From NCBI GenBank assembly GCA_937914815.1, contig CALDMI010000248.1, positions 1 through 5,680 on the forward strand: a DNA stretch of 5,680 nucleotides. Reading direction: 5' to 3'. The stretch is from an uncultured Clostridia bacterium (GTDB taxonomy: Bacteria > Bacillota > Clostridia > Oscillospirales > CAG-272). The notes below the pieces were generated by a model. That model did not search any database. It saw nothing but the letters and a program-made list of their open reading frames with translations, and was not told the DNA's origin. Of the stretch, positions 1 through 5,268 are shown one piece after another; positions within the stretch are counted from its first letter, which is position 1; each line of letters begins with the position of its first letter. The position numbers and the translations under genes were made by a program.

Positions 1-971
1 CCCCCCGCCTCATCCGATGTGACGGTGACGCCGTCCGGGATATCGGATATGAAGGTCAGCCCCGCGGACTCTGCCGCCGGGGAAAACTCCGACGCGACAT
101 CTCCTGCGGCGTCCGACAGCGAGAACTCCGATAGTGTGACCGGGAGCCTGTCCTCATCCATGCGGGAGAGGGTCACGAGGCTCTGCACAAGGGCACTCAT
201 CTGTCTGCCCTCTGTCCTTATATCGTCGAGCCACTCGCTGTGCCCGAGCTCTGACTCTGCTATATCGAGGTTCGCGAGAATGAGTGTCAGGGGGGTTTTC
301 AGCTCATGGCTCGCGTCGGTGACAAACTGCTTCTGCTTTTCGTAGCTCTCCGCGACCGGGCGCACGGCGCGGCGGGATAGAAGAACGGTCAGAAGAATTA
401 TCAGGACGGCGGAGGCGGAGAGGACGCCGAGGACGCCGAACAGAAGGCTCCTCGACTGGGAGCGGTTCATCGACGCGTCGACAAATGTGACGGCGGTGCC
501 GTCATCGTAATCATATACTATATATCTGTAATTTCCGAGCCAGCCGCGCCCGTCGGACCTCACAACCCGGGCGGCGTATTCCGCCGCGGTGTCGGCGTCA
601 ACCATCATTATATGCTCTGTATAGGTTGCGTCGAGTTCTCCGTCCTCGTCAAAATAGACGGTGAAAAATCTCGTGGAAAAGCGGAGCTCGCCCCCTATAT
701 CCATATTCCCCGGTCTTGGCGGGGCGTTATCTCCCTGGTCCTTTCCGTCCGGCTTATCCGGCGGGTCATCCTCCCGCTCGTCGTCGTTCTCGCCCTCGGA
801 TACCTCCGGGAATTTTCCTCCCCCGGCGGCGAGCGCGTCATTTATCCTGTCCACCGTGCGGTTTACGGAGGTGACGGAATAGGCGGATATCATACCGAAG
901 ATAAGCGCAAACACGGCGACAACCGAGACGGCAACGATAAGTATCAGTCTGCGCCGGAGCTTATAGATCAT
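1..971 (-). CDS. Membrane sensor histidine kinase, 3' part cut by the window edge
   Basis: This is the sensor of a two-component system: it should autophosphorylate on a histidine and pass the phosphate to the regulator encoded just upstream. The frame is open from the ATG at 971 to the left edge (323 codons). Visible parts are a first membrane segment at residues 9-31, an extracytoplasmic region at about 32-174, a second membrane segment at 176-198, and a HisKA dimerisation domain with the H-box FVTDASHELKTPLT, whose phosphoacceptor is His222. The ATP-binding domain (N, G1, G2 boxes) lies outside the window. Residues 53-82 of the sensor region are strikingly acidic and proline-rich. The start is supported by GGAGG at 983-979, seven bases upstream. 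The ATG overlaps the regulator's TGA (ATGA), which implies translational coupling. The class is certain; the signal sensed cannot be read from the sequence. Confidence 0.93.
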   Translation of the reverse strand, partial: MIYKLRRRLILIVAVSVVAVFALIFGMISAYSVTSVNRTVDRINDALAAGGGKFPEVSEGENDDEREDDPPDKPDGKDQGDNAPPRPGNMDIGGELRFSTRFFTVYFDEDGELDATYTEHIMMVDADTAAEYAARVVRSDGRGWLGNYRYIVYDYDDGTAVTFVDASMNRSQSRSLLFGVLGVLSASAVLIILLTVLLSRRAVRPVAESYEKQKQFVTDASHELKTPLTLILANLDIAESELGHSEWLDDIRTEGRQMSALVQSLVTLSRMDEDRLPVTLSEFSLSDAAGDVASEFSPAAESAGLTFISDIPDGVTVTSDEAG

Positions 972-1642
972 TTTGCCTCCTCCATAAGATAGCCGACGCC
1001 GCGCACAAATCTTATGCGCACCGGGGCGCCTATCTCCTCTGTCTTTTTTCTGAAATTCGATATATGGACCCATATGACGCTCGTATCGACGGGGGCATCC
1101 CAGCCCCATATATGGGTTATGAATTTATCTGCCGGAATTATCACTCCGGGGCTCGCCATCATCATCTCGGCAATCTGAAATTCGCGTGCGGAGAGCTTAC
1201 GGCTCTTGCCCGCGCAGGCTATCTCATAAGTTCCGCGGTTCAGGGTCATGCCGTATGCCGATATTATATCCGGAGAAAATGAGTCACGCCGGCGGAGCAT
1301 GGCGCGGACGCGGGCGAGAAGCTCGCCTGTCGAAAACGGCTTTGGCAAATAGTCGTCTGCCCCGGCGTCAAGCCCGTCTATTCTGTCGGAGACCTCTGCC
1401 CTCGCGGTAAGAAAGAGGGCGGGGGCGGTTATTCCCTTTTCTCTTATTGCCCGAAGGAGGGATATACCGTCCCTGCCCGGCATCATTATATCGAACACAA
1501 AGCCGTCGTATTCACCCGACATGGCATAGTCATACGCCGACTCACCGTCCGCGACACCGTCAACCGAATAGCGCTCTCCCTCAAAGATATGGACAAGAGT
1601 TTTCAGGAGTCGCGGGTCGTCCTCGGCTATCAGAAGCTTCAT
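968..1642 (-). CDS. OmpR-family response regulator
   Basis: This is a cytoplasmic DNA-binding response regulator of 224 residues, the usual length for the OmpR/PhoB family. The receiver domain (about 1-115) has the acidic pair Asp8/Asp9, the phosphoacceptor Asp51 in DIMMPGRDG, the switch Thr79 in FLTARAE, and the conserved Lys101 in PKPFS. The C-terminal winged-helix domain (about 125-222) includes the recognition-helix region VDTSVIWVHISNFRKK and the wing RFVRGVGYLM. The start is supported by AAGGAG at 1656-1651, eight bases upstream of the ATG. It is the first gene of an operon with the histidine kinase, which begins within its stop codon. A -10 box with a tandem 11-bp repeat lies upstream and suggests autoregulation. 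No residue needed for phosphorylation is missing. Target genes are unknown; the gene is in the same broad family as PhoP, PhoB and VanR, but no particular orthologue is claimed. Confidence 0.95.
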   Translation of the reverse strand: MKLLIAEDDPRLLKTLVHIFEGERYSVDGVADGESAYDYAMSGEYDGFVFDIMMPGRDGISLLRAIREKGITAPALFLTARAEVSDRIDGLDAGADDYLPKPFSTGELLARVRAMLRRRDSFSPDIISAYGMTLNRGTYEIACAGKSRKLSAREFQIAEMMMASPGVIIPADKFITHIWGWDAPVDTSVIWVHISNFRKKTEEIGAPVRIRFVRGVGYLMEEAK

Positions 1643-1675
1643 ATCTTTTTCTCCTTTTTCATTCTTAACGGCTTA

Positions 1676-1708
1676 AGTATACCGCGCGGGACTAAAGCGG
1701 GGCTAAAG
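1676..1708 (-). promoter_or_regulatory. Probable two-component operon promoter with tandem 11-bp direct repeat
   Basis: On the minus strand a -10 hexamer TATACT lies at 1681-1676, about 34 bases before the regulator's ATG. No good -35 box stands at the usual distance. Instead two adjacent 11-bp units, CTTTAGCCCCG (1708-1698) and CTTTAGTCCCG (1697-1687), differ at one base and end 5 bp before the -10. OmpR/PhoB-type regulators bind head-to-tail direct repeats of about 11 bp, and such boxes can replace the -35 element at activated promoters. Binding by the adjacent regulator is inference. Confidence 0.5.
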
Positions 1709-1727
1709 GCAAAGAGCCGCCCCCATG

Positions 1728-1768
1728 AAAAGAGACAGCTCTCTGTTTATTTTTTTATGTTCTGTCTC
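1728..1768 (-). terminator. Possible intrinsic terminator after the DUF975 gene
   Basis: On the minus strand GAGACAG (1768-1762, overlapping the stop codon) can pair with CTGTCTC (1738-1732), which is followed at once by four T (1731-1728). A competing smaller hairpin, AGAGA-GCTG-TCTCT (1744-1731), ends at the same T run. Both stems are modest and the U-tract is short, so the call is tentative. The position, between the DUF975 stop and the two-component promoter, is where a terminator is expected. Confidence 0.4.
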
Positions 1769-2378
1769 ACTCTTCGACCTTTACGGTTATATCGCCGTTC
1801 TTCAGGTCATCGTAGAACGCGGCGGTCGCCGCCTGCATATACGCCTGAACCCAAAGAGTACCGACGCCGAAGCAGATAGCGCCGACTATCAGCCAGCCGA
1901 TGTAAGAGATGTGAAGGCAGAAGAGTCTCCACTTATTGCCGCGCATCATGCGGGTGCTCTCGTCAAGGCACTTTTTCCAGTCGTACTCGGGGTTATCGTT
2001 CAGAATATAGAACGCCATCGAATACGAATAGAACTTGATGATACCCGGGATTATGAAAAGAAGCGACCAGAGGAATATGAATATATTGCTGAGGAGCCCG
2101 AGAAGTATCGTCTGCCCGGCGTTATCCTTACCGTCGAAGAGGGCGGCAAGCTCTACCTCTTCACCCCCGCGGACAAGGCGGAGGAACACCCGGTTAAAGC
2201 CGTAAAGTAAGAAACCGGAGAGAAGAAGTGTCGCGATACCCCACGTTATAGACGACGCGGCACCGAGAATGGCAGTGTAGACAAGTACGACAACCACAGC
2301 CATGAGCCATTTGTTTGAGAAGATGTTACCGCCGAGGACCTCACGCGCCTGCGCACGGTATTGACTTGCAGTTTTCAT
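1767..2378 (-). CDS. DUF975 family integral membrane protein
   Basis: This is a polytopic membrane protein of 203 residues, typical of the DUF975 family found mainly in Firmicutes, whose biochemical role is not known. Family traits visible are the N-terminal YRAQAREVLGGN motif (residues 7-18), a long hydrophobic central segment ending in FIIPGIIKFYSYSMAFYIL (about 108-126), and the signature MMRGNKWRLFCLHISYIGW (144-162), followed by a last membrane segment and an AAFYDDL end. About four membrane segments can be placed: 24-45, 47-69, 90-114 and 155-178. The ATG is preceded by AAAGGAG at 2394-2388 with a 9-base spacer. It has its own sigma-A-like promoter and appears monocistronic, lying between lexA and the two-component operon. 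No clear terminator separates it from lexA, so read-through from lexA is possible. Family assignment is confident; function is not assigned. Confidence 0.9.
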   Translation of the reverse strand: MKTASQYRAQAREVLGGNIFSNKWLMAVVVVLVYTAILGAASSITWGIATLLLSGFLLYGFNRVFLRLVRGGEEVELAALFDGKDNAGQTILLGLLSNIFIFLWSLLFIIPGIIKFYSYSMAFYILNDNPEYDWKKCLDESTRMMRGNKWRLFCLHISYIGWLIVGAICFGVGTLWVQAYMQAATAAFYDDLKNGDITVKVEE

Positions 2379-2418
2379 AAAAAAGTTCTCCTTTATATGT
2401 ATTTTTTACTGCCCGTAT

Positions 2419-2447
2419 ATTATATATCATTTTTGTCCGCAATGCAA
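2419..2447 (-). promoter_or_regulatory. Sigma-A-type promoter of the DUF975 gene
   Basis: On the minus strand TTGCAT (2447-2442) is followed by a 17-base spacer and a perfect TATAAT (2424-2419). The predicted start of transcription is near 2412, leaving a leader of about 34 bases with AAAGGAG just before the ATG at 2378. No operator-like repeat was seen in it. Confidence 0.8.
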
Positions 2448-2490
2448 CCTTTTCATGGACATTTAATGAAAAAACAGCAAAAAATCACAT

Positions 2491-3105
2491 TCAGCGCACG
2501 GACCGTATCTTCATGACCTTCTCGGCGACGCCCTGTATGCTTATATAATCGAAGAACATATCGCGCATTGTGTCGTTCTCCGGGTGGAGGCGTATCTTCT
2601 GCCTTGCGCGGTCAAGGAAATATCTTTTCAAGGTCGCCTCATCCTCAATGAGCGCGACGACGATATCCCCCTCATCTGCAGTGCTCTGCCGTCTCACTAT
2701 GACGAAGTCGCCGTCCTCTATCCCCGCGTTTATCATTGATTCTCCCTTTGCGCGCAGGGCGAAATAGTCACCTCTGCCGAGGACATCGGCGGACAGGGTC
2801 ACATAGGTCTCTATATTCTCCTCTGCGAGAATCGGGCGACCGCAGGCAATCTCACCGACGAGCGGAATACGGCGGACGCCGGTATTCGCCTTTATCATTT
2901 TCTGGGTCATATACTTACGGCTCGCCGAATTGTATTCGAGCATCCCGCGCTCTGCCATCACGGATAGATAGGCGTTTACACGCCCCTTTGCGAGGGAAAC
3001 CGCGTTTCCTATCGCCTCCTGCGACGGGACGGTGCCGTCCGAAAAATAACAATCGTCAATGAAGGCTACAATACTCTCCATTATTTCATCGTTCTTGGTT
3101 CTCAT
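2491..3105 (-). CDS. lexA: LexA SOS repressor / S24-type self-cleaving regulator
   Basis: This is the transcriptional repressor of the SOS DNA-damage response. It is inactivated by RecA-stimulated self-cleavage. The protein has 204 residues, normal for LexA. An N-terminal winged helix-turn-helix domain (about 1-70) contains VPSQEAIGNAVSLAKGRVNA, which departs from the common LexA form. The C-terminal S24 peptidase domain holds the scissile Cys88-Gly89 bond in GEIACGRPI (Ala-Gly in many species), the catalytic Ser123 in AKGESMINAGI, and the catalytic Lys160 in ATLKRYF. The start is supported by AGGAGG at 3116-3111, five bases upstream. An SOS box lies in its leader, which argues for true LexA rather than another S24 regulator. 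It is a single-gene unit with a consensus promoter. Downstream only T-rich tracts (2486-2469) without a convincing stem were found. The main alternative, a phage-type repressor, is unlikely given the SOS box and absence of phage genes. Confidence 0.92.
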   Translation of the reverse strand: MRTKNDEIMESIVAFIDDCYFSDGTVPSQEAIGNAVSLAKGRVNAYLSVMAERGMLEYNSASRKYMTQKMIKANTGVRRIPLVGEIACGRPILAEENIETYVTLSADVLGRGDYFALRAKGESMINAGIEDGDFVIVRRQSTADEGDIVVALIEDEATLKRYFLDRARQKIRLHPENDTMRDMFFDYISIQGVAEKVMKIRSVR

Positions 3106-3120
3106 ATCGTCCTCCTATCC

Positions 3121-3134
3121 GAAACATTCGTTCC
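3121..3134 (-). promoter_or_regulatory. LexA operator (Gram-positive SOS box) in the lexA leader
   Basis: The minus-strand sequence GGAACGAATGTTTC matches 13 of 14 positions of the Bacillus DinR/LexA consensus CGAACRNRYGTTYC; only the first base differs. It lies between the -10 box and the ribosome binding site, where a bound repressor would block the start of transcription. This indicates negative autoregulation of lexA. Confidence 0.88.
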
Positions 3135-3144
3135 GTATAGCCTG

Positions 3145-3173
3145 ATTATACACGCCGCCGGGCACTTTGTCAA
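3145..3173 (-). promoter_or_regulatory. Consensus sigma-A promoter of lexA
   Basis: On the minus strand a perfect TTGACA (3173-3168), a 17-base spacer and a perfect TATAAT (3150-3145) precede lexA. Upstream (about 3180-3225) are A/T tracts that could act as an UP element. Such an unweakened promoter implies that activity is held down mainly by the operator beside it. Confidence 0.92.
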
Positions 3174-3235
3174 GAGATTTTCGCAAAAAATCCTCAAAAA
3201 AATATTTCTGCCGCGTATATTCCCGCATTTACGCG

Positions 3236-3292
3236 AAAAAACGCCCGGTGGAAAGAAAACGGTGTTTTTGTCCGTTTCCGTTCATGCCGGGC
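3236..3292 (-). terminator. Strong two-tier intrinsic terminator of the SPFH/zinc-ribbon/TPM cluster
   Basis: On the minus strand GCCCGG (3292-3287) pairs with CCGGGC (3248-3243). Between them GGAAACGG (3279-3272) pairs with CCGTTTTC (3262-3255), with one bulged T. The outer stem is followed by one G and six T (3241-3236). It lies about 48 bases after the TPM-like gene's stop and separates that cluster from the lexA promoter. The rest of the 3174-3339 gap holds no gene. Confidence 0.78.
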
Positions 3293-3339
3293 TATTTATT
3301 CGGTTCTCGTGGGGAGTTTTCAATACTATTCCGCGCTTT

Positions 3340-4128
3340 TCAGTGGCGACCACCGGAGGAATGACCTCCACCGCCGCTCCTGCCGCCTCCGCCTCCACCT
3401 CCGCCGGAGGACGACGGGGTTTCTATATGCCGCTTTGTCACCACGGTCCCGGTCAGAACGTCGCTCTGCCCTGTTAACTCGAGGTTCGCATACTTTGAAA
3501 GCGGGTAAATTTCAGATTTGAGCTTCTTTTTATAGCCGTAGATTATCACCCCGGCGACAATGCCGGTTATGACAAGGGCAATTATTGCGGAGATAAGTAT
3601 AACCTTCAACCAGTTTGTAATTTTTCCGGTAAATGCACGCTCTGCAAGCGGGGCGAAGATACGGCACGCCTCAACTATATTGCCGTTCTTCACAGCGTCG
3701 TGCACCTTATTATTCATGATGTTATACTCGCTGCTCTTTATGCGGCTCGTATCGCCGAAGGTGTGTATCTCGTATGTATACTCGTTCGGCTCGCGCGTTA
3801 TCTCTATCATCATGACATTTGCCGGTTTATCTATTATGTCGTAGCGATAAAACTGCTGTGTCGTGTGGTAATAGCCGATATAATCATAGTAATAAAGGAC
3901 GAGGTTACAGCCGTCGTTTGCCGCGGCGACGGCATCGCGGAAGATTTTTGCTATCTCCTGTTTTTCGCTCTCTGTCAGTTGGTTATCGACATCGACTATA
4001 TACTCGTCGGGGTCGACATAATCCGACGGATAAGTCTTATCATATGCCGACGGGAGGACGGCGAAGAGCGCGAGGAGCGCCGCGACGGTCAGCGCGGCGA
4101 GGAGGGCGGATATAATTTTCTTTTTCAA
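3340..4128 (-). CDS. TPM-like membrane protein with signal sequence and Gly-rich tail (YdjH-like)
   Basis: This is a probable membrane-anchored extracytoplasmic protein of 262 residues. Visible order: N-terminal signal or anchor segment (KKK followed by a hydrophobic run, residues 5-28), a globular domain at about 40-168 beginning YIVDVDNQLTESEKQEI as in TPM domains, a strong membrane segment at 174-199 followed by KKK, a short cytoplasmic region, and a tail from 239 with eight consecutive glycines ending GGRH. This architecture is typical of TPM-domain proteins and of YdjH, which occurs with PspA in Bacillus. A longer open frame up to an ATG at 4209 exists, but its extra 27 residues are Arg/Pro-rich and overlap the upstream gene. 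The TTG at 4128 is preferred because AGGAGG lies 9 bases before it and a signal sequence follows directly. It overlaps the upstream TGA, so translation is likely coupled. Enzymatic activity is not assigned. Confidence 0.8.
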   Translation of the reverse strand: MKKKIISALLAALTVAALLALFAVLPSAYDKTYPSDYVDPDEYIVDVDNQLTESEKQEIAKIFRDAVAAANDGCNLVLYYYDYIGYYHTTQQFYRYDIIDKPANVMMIEITREPNEYTYEIHTFGDTSRIKSSEYNIMNNKVHDAVKNGNIVEACRIFAPLAERAFTGKITNWLKVILISAIIALVITGIVAGVIIYGYKKKLKSEIYPLSKYANLELTGQSDVLTGTVVTKRHIETPSSSGGGGGGGGRSGGGGHSSGGRH

Positions 4129-4143
4129 AACAGGAACCCTCCT
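4125..4143 (-). promoter_or_regulatory. Ribosome binding site and TTG start overlapping the upstream stop
   Basis: AGGAGG at 4143-4138 precedes TTG (4128-4126) by nine bases on the minus strand. The TTG shares two bases with the TGA stop (4127-4125) of the zinc-ribbon gene. This decides the start of the TPM-like gene and implies stop-start reinitiation. Confidence 0.75.
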
Positions 4144-5186
4144 ATCAGCGAGAAGACGAGGAGAAGCGCGCCGAAGATTCCGCCGAGGACGGCAAACAGC
4201 CTCCCCCACGCTATCGGCAGCTCACCATACACCTTTCCGGTATTTCCGTTCATCGAATATGTATAGACCTTGCCGTCACGGTTATAGGTAAGAATCCAGA
4301 CCGGCATAAGGCTGTAATCCCAGTGGCTCTTTATTATGCCGACATCGGTTCTCGTCACTCTTACCGTAGCATAGGGTCCTATCGTGCCGCGCAGGAGTTT
4401 TTCCGCATAGGTATTCATGCGGCTCTTTACCTCTCCCGCGAGGGCGTCGCGGTCTATGTCTCTCCGCTTCGCCTGATAGCCGAGGAGATACGGCATCGAG
4501 AAGTCTGTCTGTGCCTCCGGCGGGTACGGCAGGACGCCCTCAAGCATCCCCTTATCCTCCGTCGAGATAGCCGAGGTGGATATATCCTCGAAATGTATCT
4601 TTCCGGCGCGGTGGATACGGAATGTGGATGTCTCGGTATACTCGGTGTTCCCCGTGCGCCAGACGCGCACGCGGGTGGCGGTGGCATCTATCTCCGAATG
4701 TGTATCCGCGTCTGTCAGCCAGAACGGATAATAAACTCCGGTTATCTTATCCGCCTGTTCCGGAGAGAAATAGTCCCGCGGGACGAAGAGTTTCTTCTTC
4801 GCAAATCGGAGAAACGACTCCTTTGCCGCGGTCTTATCGAATTTGAAAGGCACTATCTTATCCGGGCGGAATGCTCCGGTGACGCGGTCGGCAAGGACGA
4901 CGGGATTATGGCAGTAGTAGCAATAATCCGCGGCGGTCGCCTTATCGGTCATTATGACGGCTCCGCAGCTCTGGCAGATGTATTCGTTTACCTCTCCGGC
5001 GAACTCCTCATTCGCCTTTGCGGTCTGCTCTGCCCTCTCGGCGGAGTCTGTCGCGCGGAGCTCATCCTCCGTGAACTCCGACATACAGAACTCACAGACG
5101 AACTTTCCCTTCGCGGCGTCGAACACCAGTCCGGCGTCGCAATTCGGGCATTTATAGGTTACGGTTGTCTCCATATTGTCCTTCAT
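4125..5186 (-). CDS. Tail-anchored double zinc-ribbon protein (YdjG-like, TFIIB-type zinc ribbon)
   Basis: This is a 353-residue protein, close in length and layout to Bacillus YdjG. A first zinc ribbon uses Cys13/Cys16 (CPNC) and Cys31/Cys34 (CEFC). An acidic/Ala-rich linker follows, then a second ribbon with Cys71/Cys74 (CQSC) and Cys89/Cys92 (CYYC). A central domain of about 100-320 contains VYYPFWLTDA and SLMPVWILTY. A single membrane helix lies at about 330-352, right at the C-terminus, so most of the protein should face the cytoplasm. In Bacillus this family helps connect the SPFH protein YdjI and PspA to the membrane; the same role here is inference. The start is uncertain: the first ATG (5186) has no Shine-Dalgarno sequence, while a second ATG at 5174 has AAGGA close in front (four-base spacer). 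GC-rich hairpins precede the gene. Its stop overlaps the TTG start of the TPM-like gene. Confidence 0.85.
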   Translation of the reverse strand: MKDNMETTVTYKCPNCDAGLVFDAAKGKFVCEFCMSEFTEDELRATDSAERAEQTAKANEEFAGEVNEYICQSCGAVIMTDKATAADYCYYCHNPVVLADRVTGAFRPDKIVPFKFDKTAAKESFLRFAKKKLFVPRDYFSPEQADKITGVYYPFWLTDADTHSEIDATATRVRVWRTGNTEYTETSTFRIHRAGKIHFEDISTSAISTEDKGMLEGVLPYPPEAQTDFSMPYLLGYQAKRRDIDRDALAGEVKSRMNTYAEKLLRGTIGPYATVRVTRTDVGIIKSHWDYSLMPVWILTYNRDGKVYTYSMNGNTGKVYGELPIAWGRLFAVLGGIFGALLLVFSLIGGFLF

Positions 5187-5194
5187 TTTACAGA

Positions 5195-5217
5195 GGGCGG
5201 GCGCCCCGGCGCCGCCC
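5195..5217 (-). other. Very GC-rich hairpin just before the zinc-ribbon gene
   Basis: On the minus strand GGGCGG followed by CGC(C) can pair with (G)GCG and CCGCCC across a small loop, with one bulged C. It lies eight bases before the upstream ATG (5186). No T run follows, so it does not look like a terminator. It may affect mRNA stability, processing or access of ribosomes to the weak start of the next gene. Confidence 0.55.
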
Positions 5218-5238
5218 CCGGGATATCCGGAGTGGTGC

Positions 5239-5255
5239 CGGGCGGTACCCGCCCG
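5239..5255 (-). other. Perfect 7-bp inverted repeat after the SPFH gene
   Basis: The minus strand reads CGGGCGG-GTA-CCGCCCG, a perfect stem of seven G/C pairs with a three-base loop, 13 bases after the SPFH stop codon. It is followed by GC-rich sequence, not a T run. A smaller imperfect palindrome around GGATATCC (5218-5230) lies between it and the next hairpin. The 82-base gap holds no gene and no promoter I can recognise. Confidence 0.6.
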
Positions 5256-5268
5256 TCTTTACGGTTTA

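Noticed and set aside
612..992. Plus-strand open frames opposite the histidine kinase
   Set aside because: The minus-strand frame shows membrane segments and a canonical H-box; the plus frames are shadows.
1699..1723. Stem GGGGC/GCCCC near the two-component promoter
   Set aside because: It has only five pairs, no T run, and overlaps the direct repeat; it is more simply a by-product of GC-rich repeat units.
1725..2210. Plus-strand open frame of 161 codons opposite the DUF975 gene
   Set aside because: The minus strand encodes a recognisable membrane family with ribosome binding site and promoter; the plus frame has no domain or Shine-Dalgarno support.
2455..2490. Possible terminator after lexA
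   Set aside because: There are two T-rich tracts (2486-2481 and 2474-2469), but no stable stem precedes them; TTCAT/ATGAA is too short and lies after the tracts.
3361..3420. GGN-rich tract as a simple-sequence or CRISPR-like repeat
   Set aside because: It encodes the Gly-rich tail expected for TPM-type membrane proteins and has no spacer-repeat organisation.
1643..5268. One large operon from the SPFH gene through to the histidine kinase
   Set aside because: All genes share a strand, but a strong terminator at 3236-3292 and separate promoters before lexA, the DUF975 gene and the regulator argue for independent units.
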